Origin: Mayamaea pseudoterrestris
Taxonomy: Eukaryota; Bacillariophyta; Bacillariophyceae; Sellaphorales; Sellaphoraceae
Assembly: GCA_027923505.1 (NCBI GenBank)
Contig: BROI01000004.1
Location: 620,001-684,000, forward strand
Reading direction: 5' to 3'
Length of the DNA: 64,000 nucleotides
Of this stretch, positions 20,941-33,365 are shown in pieces. Under the pieces are notes generated by a model. It was not told the DNA's origin. It saw only the letters and a program-made list of their open reading frames with translations, and did not search any database. Made by a program: the position numbers and the translations under genes. The stretch's first letter is position 1. The number at the start of each line of letters is the position of its first letter.

Positions 20941-21295
20941 GCCTTGCCTGGCTAGTCCAGGGGTAGACTGCATTGGAAATGGTGATAACTTGTCACCAGT
21001 CTCAGCCAGCAGCTGCCATGCCTTTCAAACGCCTATACCTAGAGCTATGTGTGCATGCCCAAATCAAGCCAGCAAGGTGCTTACATCCTTAATTTACCGT
21101 AAGGTGCACTGCAAGATGCATTGCCTGGCTAGTTCTTTCATAGACTGCAATGCGATAGGTGACAACAAGTAACCAGTCTCAGCTAGCAGCTGCCATGTCT
21201 TTCAAATGCCCTACTTAGAGCCATGAGAATGCCCCAATTAAATCAGAATGGTGCTAGCATCCTTATTTTGGGTGCGCAACAAGATGCCTTGCCTG
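20941..21295. repeat. Copy of left-edge array block (matches 17161-17515) inside the array
   Basis: From 20941 the sequence matches 17161 onward with few differences, including rare variants GGCTAGTCCAGGGG, GCCAGCAAGGTGCTTACATC and a TGCGATAGGTGACAACAAG segment found only at these two places. The left junction at about 20938-20940 is abrupt: a monomer stops at CACCAGTCT and continues with TGCCTTGCCTGG, skipping most of a unit. Confidence 0.82.
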
Positions 21296-23046
21296 GCCGG
21301 TCCTTGTTAGACTGCAATGGAAATGGTGATAACTTGTCACCAGTCTCAGCCAGCAGTTGGCATGCCTTTCAAGAGTCCATACTCAGATCCATGTGTATGC
21401 CCAATTCAAGCCAGAATGGTGCTAACATCCTTATTTCAGGTGCGCTACAAGATGCCTTGCCTGGCTGGTCCGATGGTAGACTGCAATGGGATTGGTGACA
21501 ACTTGTCACCAGTCTCAGCCAGCAGCTGCTATGCCTTTCATATACCCATTCCTAGAGCCATGTGCATGCCCAAATCGAATGTGCTAACATCCTTATTTCA
21601 GGTGCGCTACAAGATGCCTTGCCTGGCTGGTCCCATGGTAGACTGCAATGGGATTGGTGACAACTTGTCACCAGTCTCAGCCAGCAGCTGCCATGTCTTT
21701 CAAATGCCCTACTTAAAGCCATGAGAATGCCCCAATTAAATCAGAATGGTGCTATCATTCTTATTTTGGGTACGCAACAAGATGCCTTGCTTGGCTGGTC
21801 CCTTGGTAGACTGCAATGGGATTGGTGATAACTTGTCACCAGTCTCAGCCAGCAGCTGCCATGTCTTTCAAATGCCCAGATCTAGATCCATGTGTATGCC
21901 CAAACCAAGCCAGAATGCTGCAAACATCCTTATTTTAGTTGCGCTACAAGATGCATTGCCTGGATGGTCTCTTGGTAGACTGCATTGGGATTGCAACAAC
22001 TTGTCACCAGTATCAGCCAGCAGCTGCTATGCCTTTCAAACACCCATACCTAGAGCCATGTGCATGCCCAAATCAAGCCAGAATGGTGCTAACATCCTTA
22101 TTTCAAGTGCGCTACAACATGCCTTGCCTGGATGGTCTCTTGGTAGACTGCATTGGGATTGGTGACAACTTGTCACCAGTCTCAGCCAGCAGCTGCTATG
22201 CCTTTCGAACACCCATACCTAGAGCTATGTGCATGCCCAAATCAAGCCAGAATGGTGCTAACATCCTTTTTTCAGGTGCGCTACAAGATGCCTTGCCTGG
22301 CCAGTATAACAAGATTGCAATGGAAATGGTGATAACTTGTCACCAGTCTCAGCCAGCAGTTGCCATGCCTTTCAAGAGTCCATACTTAGATCCATGTGTA
22401 TGCCCAATTCAAGCCAGAATGGTGCTAACATCCTTATTTCAGGTGCGCTACAAGATGCCTTGCCTGGCTGGTCCGATGGTAGACTGCAATGGGATTGGTG
22501 ACAACTAGTCACCAGTCTCAGCCAGCAGCTGCTATGCCTTTCAAACATCCATTCCTAGAGCCATGTGCATGCCCAAATCGAACGTGCTAACATCCTTATT
22601 TCAGGTGCGCTACAAGATGCATTGCCTGGATGGTCTCTTGGTAGACTGCATTGGGTTTGGAGACAACTTGTCACCAGTCTCAGCCAGCAGCTGCCATGCC
22701 TTTCAAATGCCCATACCTTGAGCCATGTGCATGCTCAATTTTAGCCAGAATGGTGCTAACATCTTTTTTTCAGGTGCGCTACAAGATGCCTTGCCTAGCT
22801 GGTCCCATGGTAGACTGCAATGGGATTGGTGACAACTTGTCACCAGTCTCAGCCAGCAGCTGCCATGTCTTTCAAATGCCCTACTTAAAGCCATGAGAAT
22901 GCCCCAATTAAATCAGAATGGTGCTATCATTCTTATTTTGGGTACGCAACAAGATGCCTTGCTTGGCTGGTCCCTTGGTAGACTGCAATGGAAATGGTGA
23001 TAACTTGTCACCAGTCTCAGCCAGCAGCTGCCATGTCTTTCAAACA

Positions 23047-26000
23047 CCCATACCTAGAGCCATGTGTTTGCCCAAATCAAGCCAGAATGGTGCCAACATC
23101 CATATCTCAGGTGCGCTATAAGATGCATTGCCTGGATGGTCTCTTGGTAGACTGCATTAAAATTGGTGACAACTTGTCACCAGTCTCAGCCAGCAGCTGC
23201 CATGCCTTTCAAACGCCCATACCTAGAGCCATGTGTTTGCCCAAATCAAGCCAGAATGGTGCCAACATCTTTTTTTCAGGTGCGCTATAAGATGCATTGC
23301 CTGGCTGCTCTCTTGGTAGAATGCCATTGGATTGGTGATAACTTGTCACCAGTCTCAGCCAGCAGCTGCCATGTCTTTCAAACGCCCATACCTAGAGCCA
23401 TGTGCATGCCCAAATCAAGCCAGAATGGTGCGAACATCCTTATTTCAAGTGCGCTACAAGATGCCTTGCCTGGATGGTCCCATGGTAGACTGTAATGAGC
23501 TTGGTGACAACTTGTCACCAGTCTCAGCCAGCAGCTGCCATGCCTTTCAAGCGCCTATACCTAGAGCCATGTGCATGCCCAAATCAAGCCAGAATGGTGC
23601 AAACATCCTTATTTCAGGTGCGCTACAAGATGCTCTGCCTGGTTGGTCCCATGGTAGACTGCAATGGGATCGGTGACAACTTGTCACCAGTCTCAGCCAG
23701 CAGCTGCCATGTCTTTCAAATGCCCTACTTAGAGCCATGAGAATGCCCCAATTAAATCAGAATGGTGCTATCATTCTTATTTTGGGTACGCAACAAGATG
23801 CCTTGCTTGGATGGTCCCTTGGTAGACTGCAATGGGATTGGTGACAACTTGTCACCAGTCTCAGCCAGCAGCTGCTATGCCTTTCATATACCCATTCCTA
23901 GAGCTATGTGCATGCCCAAATCGAATGTGCTAACATCCTTATTTCAAGTGCGCGACAAGATGCCTTGCCTGGCTAGTCCTTTGGTAGACTGCATTGGGAT
24001 TGGTGACAACTTGTCACCAGTCTCAGCCAGCAGCTGCTATGCCTTTCGAACACCCATACCTAGAGCTATGTGCATGCCCAAATCAAGCCAGAATGGTGCT
24101 AACATCCTTTTTTCAGGTGCGCTACAAGATGCCTTGCCTGGCCGGTCCTTGTTAGACTGCAATGGAAATGGTGATAACTTGTCACCAGTCTCAGCCAGCA
24201 GTTGCCATGCCTTTCAAGAGTCCATACTCAGATCCATGTGTATGCCCAAGTCAAGCCAGAATGGTGCTAACATCCTTATTTCAGGTGCGCTACAAGATGC
24301 CTTGCCTGACTGGTCCTTTGGTAGACTGCAATGAGCTTAGTGACAACTTGTCACCAGTCTCAGCCAGCAGCTGCCATGCCTTTCAAACACCCAGATCTAG
24401 ATCCATATGTATGCCCAAACCAAGCCAGAATGCTGCAAACATCCTTATTTTAGGTGCGCTACAAGATGCATTGCCTGGATGGTCTCTTGGTAGACTGCAT
24501 TGGGATTGGTGACAACTTGTCACCAGTCTCAGCCAGCAGCTGCTATGCCTTTCGAACACCCATACCTAGAGCTATGTGCATGCCCAAATCAAGCCAGAAT
24601 GGTGCTAACATCCTTATTTCAGGTGCGCTACAAGATGCCTTGCCTGGCCGGTCCTTGTTAGACTGCAATGGAAATGGTGATAACTTGTCACCAGTCTCAG
24701 CCAGCAGTTGCCATGCCTTTCAAGAGTCCATACTTAGATCCATGTGTATGCCCAATTCAAGCCAGAATGTTGCTAACATCCTTATTTCAGGTGCATTACA
24801 AGATGCCTTGCCTGGCTGGTCCGATGGTAGACTGCAATGGGATTGGTGACAACTAGTCACCAGTCTCAGCCAGCAGCTGGAATGCCTTTCAAACACCCAT
24901 TCCTAGAGCCATGTGCATGAACAAATTGAACGTGCTAACATCCTTATTTCAGGTGCGCTACAAGATGCCTTGCCTGGCTGGTCCCATGGTAGACTGCAAT
25001 GGGATTGGTGACAACTTGTCACCAGTCTCAGCCAGCAGCTGCTATGCCTTTCAAACACCCATTCCTAGAGCCATGTGCATGCCCAAATCAAGCCAGAATG
25101 GTGCTAACATCCTTATTTCAGGTGCGCTACAAGATGCCTTGCCTGGCTGGTCCCATGGTAGACTGCAATGGGATTGGTGACAACTTGTCACCAGTCTCAG
25201 CCAGCAGCTGCCATGCCTTTCAAGAGTCCATACCTAGATCCATGTGTATGCCCAAACCAAGCCAGAATGCTGCAAACATCCTTATTTCAGGTGCGCTACA
25301 AGATGCCTTGCCTGGCTGGTCCTTTGGTAACCTGCAATGAGCTTAGTGACAACTTGTCACCAGTCTCAGCCAGCAGCTGCCATGCCTTTCAAACACCCAT
25401 ATCTAAATCCATGTGTATGCCCAAACCGAGCCAGAATGCTGCAAACATCCTTATTTTAGGTGCGCTACAAGATGCATTGCCTGGATGGTCTCTTGGTAGA
25501 CTGCATTGGGTTTGGTGACAACTTGTCACCAGTCTCAGCCAGCAGCTGCTATGCCTTTCGAACACCCATACCTAGAGCTATGTGCATGCCCAAATCAAGC
25601 CAGAATGGTGCTAACATCCTTTTTTCAGGTGCGCTACAAGATGCCTTGCCTGGCCGGTCTTTGTTAGACTGCAATGGAAATGGTGATAACTTGTCACCTG
25701 TCTCAGCCAGCAGTTGCCATGCCTTTCAAGAGTCCATACTTAGATCCATGTGTATGCCCAACTCAAGCCAGAATGGTGCTAACATCCTTATTTTTGGTGC
25801 GCTACAAGATGCCTTGCCTGGCCGGTCCTTGTTAGACTGCAATGGGATTGGTGTCAACTAGTCACCAGTCTCAGCCAGCAGCTGCTATGCCTTTCAAATA
25901 CCCATTCCTAGAGCCATGTGCATGCCCAAATCAAGCCAGAATGGTGCTAACATCCTTATTTCAGGTGCGCTACAAGATGCCTTGCCTGGCTGGTCCCATG

Positions 26001-26737
26001 GTAGACTGCAATGGGATTGGTGACAACTTGTCACCAGTCTCAGCCAGCAGCTGCCATGTCTTTCAAATGCCCTACTTAGAGCCATGAGAATGCCCCAATT
26101 ACATCAGAATGGTGCTAACATCCTTATTTTGGGTGCGCAACAAGATGCTTTGCTTGGCTGGTCCCTATGTAGTAGACTGCAATGGGATTGGTGATAACTT
26201 GTCACCAGTCTCAGCCAGCTTCTGCCATGCCTTTCAAACACCCAGATCTAGATCCATGTGTATGCCCAAACCAAGCCAGAATGCTGCAAACATCCTTATT
26301 TTGGGCGCGCTACAAGTTGCCTTGCCAATCTGGTCCCTTGGTAGACTGCATGGGGATTGGTGACAACTAGTCACCAGTCTCAACCAGCAGCGGCAATGCC
26401 TTTCAAACATCCATATCTAGAACCATGTGCATGCCCAAATCAAGCCAGAATGGTGCTAGCATCCTTATGTCAGGTGCACTACAAGATGCCTTGCTTGGCT
26501 GGTCCTTTGGTAGACTGCAATGAGCTTGGTGACAACTTGTCACCAGTCTCAGCCAGCAGCTGCCATGCCTTTCAAACGCCTATACCTAGAGCCATGTGCA
26601 TGCCCAAATCAAGCCAGAATGGTGCTAACATCCTAATCTTAGGTGCGCTATAAGATGCATTGCCTGGATGGTCTCTTGGTAGACTGCATTGGGAATGGTG
26701 ACAACTAGTCACCAGTCTCAGCCAGCAGCTGCCATGC
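23047..26737. repeat. Tandem segmental duplication, copy A (3,691 bp)
   Basis: Every stretch I compared matches the segment 3,691 bp downstream, including unusual features such as GTCCCTATGTAGTAGAC (26161 and 29852) and the TCTCTTGGTAGAATGCCATT variant. Translations of all open frames in the two copies also agree. About 22 monomers are included. Confidence 0.9.
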
Positions 26738-29700
26738 CCCATACCTAGAGCCATGTGTTTGCCCAAATCAAGCCAGAATGGTGCCAACATCCATATCTCA
26801 GGTGCGCTATAAGATGCATTGCCTGGATGGTCTCTTGGTAGACTGCATTAAAATTGGTGACAACTTGTCACCAGTCTCAGCCAGCAGCTGCCATGCCTTT
26901 CAAACGCCCATACCTAGAGCCATGTGTTTGCCCAAATCAAGCCAGAATGGTGCCAACATCTTTTTTTCAGGTGCGCTATAAGATGCATTGCCTGGCTGCT
27001 CTCTTGGTAGAATGCCATTGGATTGGTGATAACTTGTCACCAGTCTCAGCCAGCAGCTGCCATGTCTTTCAAACGCCCATACCTAGAGCCATGTGCATGC
27101 CCAAATCAAGCCAGAATGGTGCGAACATCCTTATTTCAAGTGCGCTACAAGATGCCTTGCCTGGATGGTCCCATGGTAGACTGTAATGAGCTTGGTGACA
27201 ACTTGTCACCAGTCTCAGCCAGCAGCTGCCATGCCTTTCAAGCGCCTATACCTAGAGCCATGTGCATGCCCAAATCAAGCCAGAATGGTGCAAACATCCT
27301 TATTTCAGGTGCGCTACAAGATGCTCTGCCTGGTTGGTCCCATGGTAGACTGCAATGGGATCGGTGACAACTTGTCACCAGTCTCAGCCAGCAGCTGCCA
27401 TGTCTTTCAAATGCCCTACTTAGAGCCATGAGAATGCCCCAATTAAATCAGAATGGTGCTATCATTCTTATTTTGGGTACGCAACAAGATGCCTTGCTTG
27501 GATGGTCCCTTGGTAGACTGCAATGGGATTGGTGACAACTTGTCACCAGTCTCAGCCAGCAGCTGCTATGCCTTTCATATACCCATTCCTAGAGCTATGT
27601 GCATGCCCAAATCGAATGTGCTAACATCCTTATTTCAAGTGCGCGACAAGATGCCTTGCCTGGCTAGTCCTTTGGTAGACTGCATTGGGATTGGTGACAA
27701 CTTGTCACCAGTCTCAGCCAGCAGCTGCTATGCCTTTCGAACACCCATACCTAGAGCTATGTGCATGCCCAAATCAAGCCAGAATGGTGCTAACATCCTT
27801 TTTTCAGGTGCGCTACAAGATGCCTTGCCTGGCCGGTCCTTGTTAGACTGCAATGGAAATGGTGATAACTTGTCACCAGTCTCAGCCAGCAGTTGCCATG
27901 CCTTTCAAGAGTCCATACTCAGATCCATGTGTATGCCCAAGTCAAGCCAGAATGGTGCTAACATCCTTATTTCAGGTGCGCTACAAGATGCCTTGCCTGA
28001 CTGGTCCTTTGGTAGACTGCAATGAGCTTAGTGACAACTTGTCACCAGTCTCAGCCAGCAGCTGCCATGCCTTTCAAACACCCAGATCTAGATCCATATG
28101 TATGCCCAAACCAAGCCAGAATGCTGCAAACATCCTTATTTTAGGTGCGCTACAAGATGCATTGCCTGGATGGTCTCTTGGTAGACTGCATTGGGATTGG
28201 TGACAACTTGTCACCAGTCTCAGCCAGCAGCTGCTATGCCTTTCGAACACCCATACCTAGAGCTATGTGCATGCCCAAATCAAGCCAGAATGGTGCTAAC
28301 ATCCTTATTTCAGGTGCGCTACAAGATGCCTTGCCTGGCCGGTCCTTGTTAGACTGCAATGGAAATGGTGATAACTTGTCACCAGTCTCAGCCAGCAGTT
28401 GCCATGCCTTTCAAGAGTCCATACTTAGATCCATGTGTATGCCCAATTCAAGCCAGAATGTTGCTAACATCCTTATTTCAGGTGCATTACAAGATGCCTT
28501 GCCTGGCTGGTCCGATGGTAGACTGCAATGGGATTGGTGACAACTAGTCACCAGTCTCAGCCAGCAGCTGGAATGCCTTTCAAACACCCATTCCTAGAGC
28601 CATGTGCATGAACAAATTGAACGTGCTAACATCCTTATTTCAGGTGCGCTACAAGATGCCTTGCCTGGCTGGTCCCATGGTAGACTGCAATGGGATTGGT
28701 GACAACTTGTCACCAGTCTCAGCCAGCAGCTGCTATGCCTTTCAAACACCCATTCCTAGAGCCATGTGCATGCCCAAATCAAGCCAGAATGGTGCTAACA
28801 TCCTTATTTCAGGTGCGCTACAAGATGCCTTGCCTGGCTGGTCCCATGGTAGACTGCAATGGGATTGGTGACAACTTGTCACCAGTCTCAGCCAGCAGCT
28901 GCCATGCCTTTCAAGAGTCCATACCTAGATCCATGTGTATGCCCAAACCAAGCCAGAATGCTGCAAACATCCTTATTTCAGGTGCGCTACAAGATGCCTT
29001 GCCTGGCTGGTCCTTTGGTAACCTGCAATGAGCTTAGTGACAACTTGTCACCAGTCTCAGCCAGCAGCTGCCATGCCTTTCAAACACCCATATCTAAATC
29101 CATGTGTATGCCCAAACCGAGCCAGAATGCTGCAAACATCCTTATTTTAGGTGCGCTACAAGATGCATTGCCTGGATGGTCTCTTGGTAGACTGCATTGG
29201 GTTTGGTGACAACTTGTCACCAGTCTCAGCCAGCAGCTGCTATGCCTTTCGAACACCCATACCTAGAGCTATGTGCATGCCCAAATCAAGCCAGAATGGT
29301 GCTAACATCCTTTTTTCAGGTGCGCTACAAGATGCCTTGCCTGGCCGGTCTTTGTTAGACTGCAATGGAAATGGTGATAACTTGTCACCTGTCTCAGCCA
29401 GCAGTTGCCATGCCTTTCAAGAGTCCATACTTAGATCCATGTGTATGCCCAACTCAAGCCAGAATGGTGCTAACATCCTTATTTTTGGTGCGCTACAAGA
29501 TGCCTTGCCTGGCCGGTCCTTGTTAGACTGCAATGGGATTGGTGTCAACTAGTCACCAGTCTCAGCCAGCAGCTGCTATGCCTTTCAAATACCCATTCCT
29601 AGAGCCATGTGCATGCCCAAATCAAGCCAGAATGGTGCTAACATCCTTATTTCAGGTGCGCTACAAGATGCCTTGCCTGGCTGGTCCCATGGTAGACTGC

Positions 29701-30428
29701 AATGGGATTGGTGACAACTTGTCACCAGTCTCAGCCAGCAGCTGCCATGTCTTTCAAATGCCCTACTTAGAGCCATGAGAATGCCCCAATTACATCAGAA
29801 TGGTGCTAACATCCTTATTTTGGGTGCGCAACAAGATGCTTTGCTTGGCTGGTCCCTATGTAGTAGACTGCAATGGGATTGGTGATAACTTGTCACCAGT
29901 CTCAGCCAGCTTCTGCCATGCCTTTCAAACACCCAGATCTAGATCCATGTGTATGCCCAAACCAAGCCAGAATGCTGCAAACATCCTTATTTTGGGCGCG
30001 CTACAAGTTGCCTTGCCAATCTGGTCCCTTGGTAGACTGCATGGGGATTGGTGACAACTAGTCACCAGTCTCAACCAGCAGCGGCAATGCCTTTCAAACA
30101 TCCATATCTAGAACCATGTGCATGCCCAAATCAAGCCAGAATGGTGCTAGCATCCTTATGTCAGGTGCACTACAAGATGCCTTGCTTGGCTGGTCCTTTG
30201 GTAGACTGCAATGAGCTTGGTGACAACTTGTCACCAGTCTCAGCCAGCAGCTGCCATGCCTTTCAAACGCCTATACCTAGAGCCATGTGCATGCCCAAAT
30301 CAAGCCAGAATGGTGCTAACATCCTAATCTTAGGTGCGCTATAAGATGCATTGCCTGGATGGTCTCTTGGTAGACTGCATTGGGAATGGTGACAACTAGT
30401 CACCAGTCTCAGCCAGCAGCTGCCATGC
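26738..30428. repeat. Tandem segmental duplication, copy B (3,691 bp), forms right end of array
   Basis: Directly abuts copy A. At the A/B junction the monomer reads CTGCCATGCCCCATACC, lacking about 10 bp (TTTCAAACAC) of the usual unit. Copy B ends in the same partial unit (CTGCCATGCC) that borders unique DNA at 30429-30430, so the duplicated block runs from an internal monomer to the array edge. Confidence 0.9.
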
Positions 30429-30429
30429 C

Positions 30430-31192
30430 GTGCTGCGGCGGGACCAATACTCATTGGACGGAAAAACCAAGCACATTGTTTGATGCCGCTTGACTTACTT
30501 GATAGATCTACTGCTTTAAATAAATGAAACGGCCTATTATAATCTTTAAAAGACGAAAGTGAATGTTTTGGGATGGGGGTGGTGGGTGGTGGGTCGATTT
30601 TTACATGTCCGCGTCAAGTCGCAGAACGAACGAAAACTCCATAACTTCAACTTCAATGTCGCATGCCTGACCACAGAATGGTACAAAGCCTACAGGCAAT
30701 AATAACATCCATGAAACACTCAAGTCTTGTATGACGTTAACGAAACAACAAGCATAAGTACAATAAATGAATAGCAATGTATAAACCGTAAAGATAACGC
30801 CAGGCAATATAATTTTCTTCATGATAACAGCCAGGCAATAATCGATTACTCACCCCTAAACCCTATCACAAACAGAAAATATCAAAATGACCTTCCCTAC
30901 ATCTTCGTATGTTGGCCTACGTGAAAGTAACCCCCTGTGGACTAATTGGCATTCAAGAAAAATTCTAAATATGCCCGGGCTTAAAGACGGATTGTCGAAA
31001 CTCCGGGTTTTGTCACACGTTTTCCTCCAGACCTCCTGTACTAGCGAGGTAAACCTCGGATTTGGAAAGGGCAATATCAAATCACGATCCCGGGCACTTC
31101 CTTTTTGAAAAGGTGATGCTCACTTGTTCGTCACACTTTTATGATGCTCGCCGCATGGCCATGACGACCCTCGCCTTGAACCTCCCCGGACG
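30430..31192. other. Gene-free right flank of the satellite array
   Basis: 763 bp of unique sequence. It includes a G-rich run (GGTGGTGGGTGGTGGG near 30580), two GCCAGGCAATA copies about 20 bp apart (30810-30840), and the promoter side of the coiled-coil gene. Open frames here are short and unremarkable. Confidence 0.55.
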
Positions 31193-31789
31193 ATGATTCT
31201 CTCCGTGACGGAAGACAACAAGCCCGGCGAAATGAGCGTGTCGGAACCAGCGCTTGACCATGCCGAAGATGCACCAATCAGCAGTCCTGCTTCGAAACAA
31301 ACTGTTGAAGAACCCGACGACGACCGAGCCAAGACCGATGCTAAAACATCATCAACTATTACCTCCGGCAACGTTTCCAAAAAGGCTACGTCCAAGACCA
31401 AGGAGCACCACGACACTGTCCAAAAAGTCAAAGTGATGCACGAAATTCTCGATCGCAAGCTCAAAAAAGCCGAGGAGCAAAAAACCTTTTTGTTTCAGGA
31501 GCGCGCCAACAAGCGCCGCACCTTCAACCATTTGCGGCGGACACTATCTAACAACAACAAGTCGGAACTCGGCGACGAAACGACACTGGAGCAAATGCGA
31601 CTGCAATTAGAGGCACTGCGAGAGGAAAAGGATCACGTGGAGGAAGAGATTGTCAAGACGACGCAACGACTCGAGGAACTGGTCATTATCAAGACAAGTC
31701 CCGAGGAAAAGGCAGCTCGATTGGATGAACTGTGTACGCAGGTGACAAAGGAGTTTGCCTCGCGACGGAAACCGGCGTATGAAGCATAG
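31193..31789 (+). CDS. Small coiled-coil protein of unknown function
   Basis: 198 aa, single exon, ATG 31193. Residues 1-70 are disordered (Ser, Thr, Glu, Asp). From about residue 75 to the end the sequence is a charged coiled coil (VQKVKVMHEILDRKLKKAEE, then LEQMRLQLEALREEKDHVEE and TQRLEELVIIK), with no membrane segment or catalytic motif. It is the first gene right of the satellite array. I cannot assign a family; coiled-coil proteins of this size often serve in cytoskeletal or adaptor roles, but nothing here shows which. Confidence 0.65.
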   Translation: MILSVTEDNKPGEMSVSEPALDHAEDAPISSPASKQTVEEPDDDRAKTDAKTSSTITSGNVSKKATSKTKEHHDTVQKVKVMHEILDRKLKKAEEQKTFLFQERANKRRTFNHLRRTLSNNNKSELGDETTLEQMRLQLEALREEKDHVEEEIVKTTQRLEELVIIKTSPEEKAARLDELCTQVTKEFASRRKPAYEA

Positions 31790-32261
31790 TAGTGGTTGCG
31801 TCATTCTCTGAGTCTATTGCGTGATGTAATACGAGCGGGACTTGTTATTATTTTGAAGATCAGGCGTTGTAAAGTCGACAATTGTCTCTGCTATACATTG
31901 CAGACATAACTTTTGCGTCCGTTATTTTATCGTAACATACTTCTCTTCTCGTCAAGTACTGTTAGAATTTTGGCTCAAGCTGCTTGGGGCTGCTCAATGC
32001 TACGTCGCCATCGTAATACATGGTCGCGCAAAACCATTTGCTTTAGGAAAAGAGCAGTGACTCTATGCCTTATGAAAATTTTTGGAACTCATCTTGACCT
32101 TTTTGCATAAAAACGGGTCGAATTGAATGAATTACATCTTATCGCAGTTAGATTAATTAGCCAGTGGTCCGCCGCAGCTCGTCCTGCAAAATTGTACTGT
32201 AATGAGGTATTATTGTCTTGTCAACTCCTACTGCAGTACGTTTGATATAAAATGTTTGTTT
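31790..32261. other. Intergenic stretch, no recognised gene
   Basis: 472 bp between the coiled-coil gene and the transposase gene stop. I looked for a terminal inverted repeat matching the other side of the transposase (33.4-33.7 kb) and found none by eye. Confidence 0.5.
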
Positions 32262-33365
32262 TTAGCTTACGACTTGGTATCCGCAATGTGCAAATGTATT
32301 TTCAAAGCCGCCGTTGCGACCAATTGCCGCGCATGTTTGGTGAATCGCTTGCTCGAGCTGTTGCACGTTCCAATCAGGACGTGACAGCAACTTGAGACGA
32401 GCAATAACCTCACAAAAGGCGTACTCAATTGGACCATATTTGGGCATGTATGGCGGTCTGGGTAAGATGCGAAAGCGTTGAGGAAGCGCGCGACCGACCA
32501 CCGTCTGGTAAACTACTGGAGCTCCATGTGCAGCAAGATTGTCCCACAAAAACACTCGGTCCGCATCTACAGCCAAGCCACTATTCTCGCAACTAGTGCA
32601 TACTGTATTGCAAAAGTCTGCAAAGCGCCACTGGTTTGTTCCAGGTTCAAGATGTGTCGCAAACCATCGCCGAGGATTCGCGACGCTTCCCTCAACGTTT
32701 GCAGGCAATGCTGGATCACCAGGCTCGATAGCCATGAGCAATGTGATCTTCTGACCACCAGTGTAGTCATGTCCTGTGGAGCGGTTCACCTTCTCCAGTG
32801 TCACAGCGCACTCACCAACGTCAATGAGTTGCTTGCGGCGCAACGTCACAACACCCAAAGGAGGAGGCATACTATAAAACCACTGATCACGTAAACGATT
32901 TCCAGGAGAGAAAGCTTGGCATGCTTCAGGAGAGGCTTGTTTGCTGGAAAGCTTGAGTTCCCTCATGCGCTTGGAGACTTGTGTACGGCTGAGTACTTCG
33001 CCAGTGTTGGCATGAATAAAGGCGGCAACCTCATCTCCAGTAGCTTCTGGATAAACATGAAGTACCATGGCCATGGCAAACTGAGATGCTCCAAAAAGTA
33101 CTTGACTCTCACTGATACCAGCTGCTCCCTTTGGATGAACTCCATTGACTCGGTTGGGGTCAATGGAGCTGCGTGAGATAGCAGTTGGAAGGCATTGTCC
33201 TTGCTGCGAACGAGCCAGTGCTTGCTCCCGCTGTGAGACTGGATAGCCAGTGGAACCACCATGCGAAGGATGAGGAGGCGCTTGCTGACGTGCTTTGGGC
33301 TGTGGAGCCAGGCCGGCAGCTGAGCGCTCGCGTGCGGCAATGTCGGCAGGATCAGCACGTGCCAT
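32262..33365 (-). mobile_element. Tc1/mariner-IS630-like DDE transposase gene, intact frame (DD38E)
   Basis: 367 aa, ATG 33365. The IS630/Tc1 superfamily cuts and pastes at TA sites. Residues 84-145 (ISESQVLFGASQ to MRELKLSSKQ) look like the helix-turn-helix DNA-binding part. The catalytic core has D182 (QLIDVGEC), D275 (VFLWDNLAAHG) and E314 (YMPKYGPIEYAF); 38 residues separate the last two, so DD38E. The Y-x-P-x-x-x-P-I-E context is typical of DDE_3 proteins. The N-terminal 80 residues are Gln/Ala/Pro-rich. The frame is whole, but no terminal inverted repeats or TA duplications are evident by eye, so it may be an old copy that lost its ends or a host-used gene. Confidence 0.82.

Larger units (their letters stand above)
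16640..30429. repeat. Satellite array of about 80 tandem 169-bp monomers
   Basis: Almost every monomer repeats at exactly 169 bp (for example landmarks at 17538, 17707 and at 18045, 18214, 18383, 18552, 18721, 18890, 19059). A typical monomer carries TTGCCTGGCTGGTCC, TTGGTAGACTGC, the dyad GGTGACAACTTGTCACC, CAGTCTCAGCCAGCAGCTG, CCATGCCTTTCAAACACCC, ATACCTAGAGCCATGTGCAT, CAAGCCAGAATGGTGC and TTATTTCAGGTGCGCTAC. The first monomers (16.68-17.46 kb) are irregular in length (spacings 136, 168, 165 bp) and more diverged; the centre is homogeneous. Open frames of up to 190 codons occur only because the monomer lacks stops in two phases; 169 is not a multiple of 3, so frames rotate and close. This is non-coding satellite DNA. 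Confidence 0.95.

Noticed and set aside
16640-30429. Dozens of open frames of 60-190 codons in the satellite, some overlapping in two phases
   Set aside because: They follow from repetition of a monomer with few stops. The 169-bp step rotates the frame every unit and closes it within two or three units; no consistent start, intron or family is seen.
16640-30429. CRISPR-like or tRNA/rRNA-type tandem array
   Set aside because: Whole monomers repeat without unique spacers, the unit is far too long for CRISPR, and no tRNA or rRNA features are present.
30601-30822. 73-codon hydrophobic frame on the minus strand in the array flank
   Set aside because: Short, AT-rich, without upstream context or recognisable family; probably chance.
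30853-30866. CCCTAAACCCTA, telomere-like motif right of the array
   Set aside because: Only about two partial units; chance occurrence is likely and no longer tract is present.
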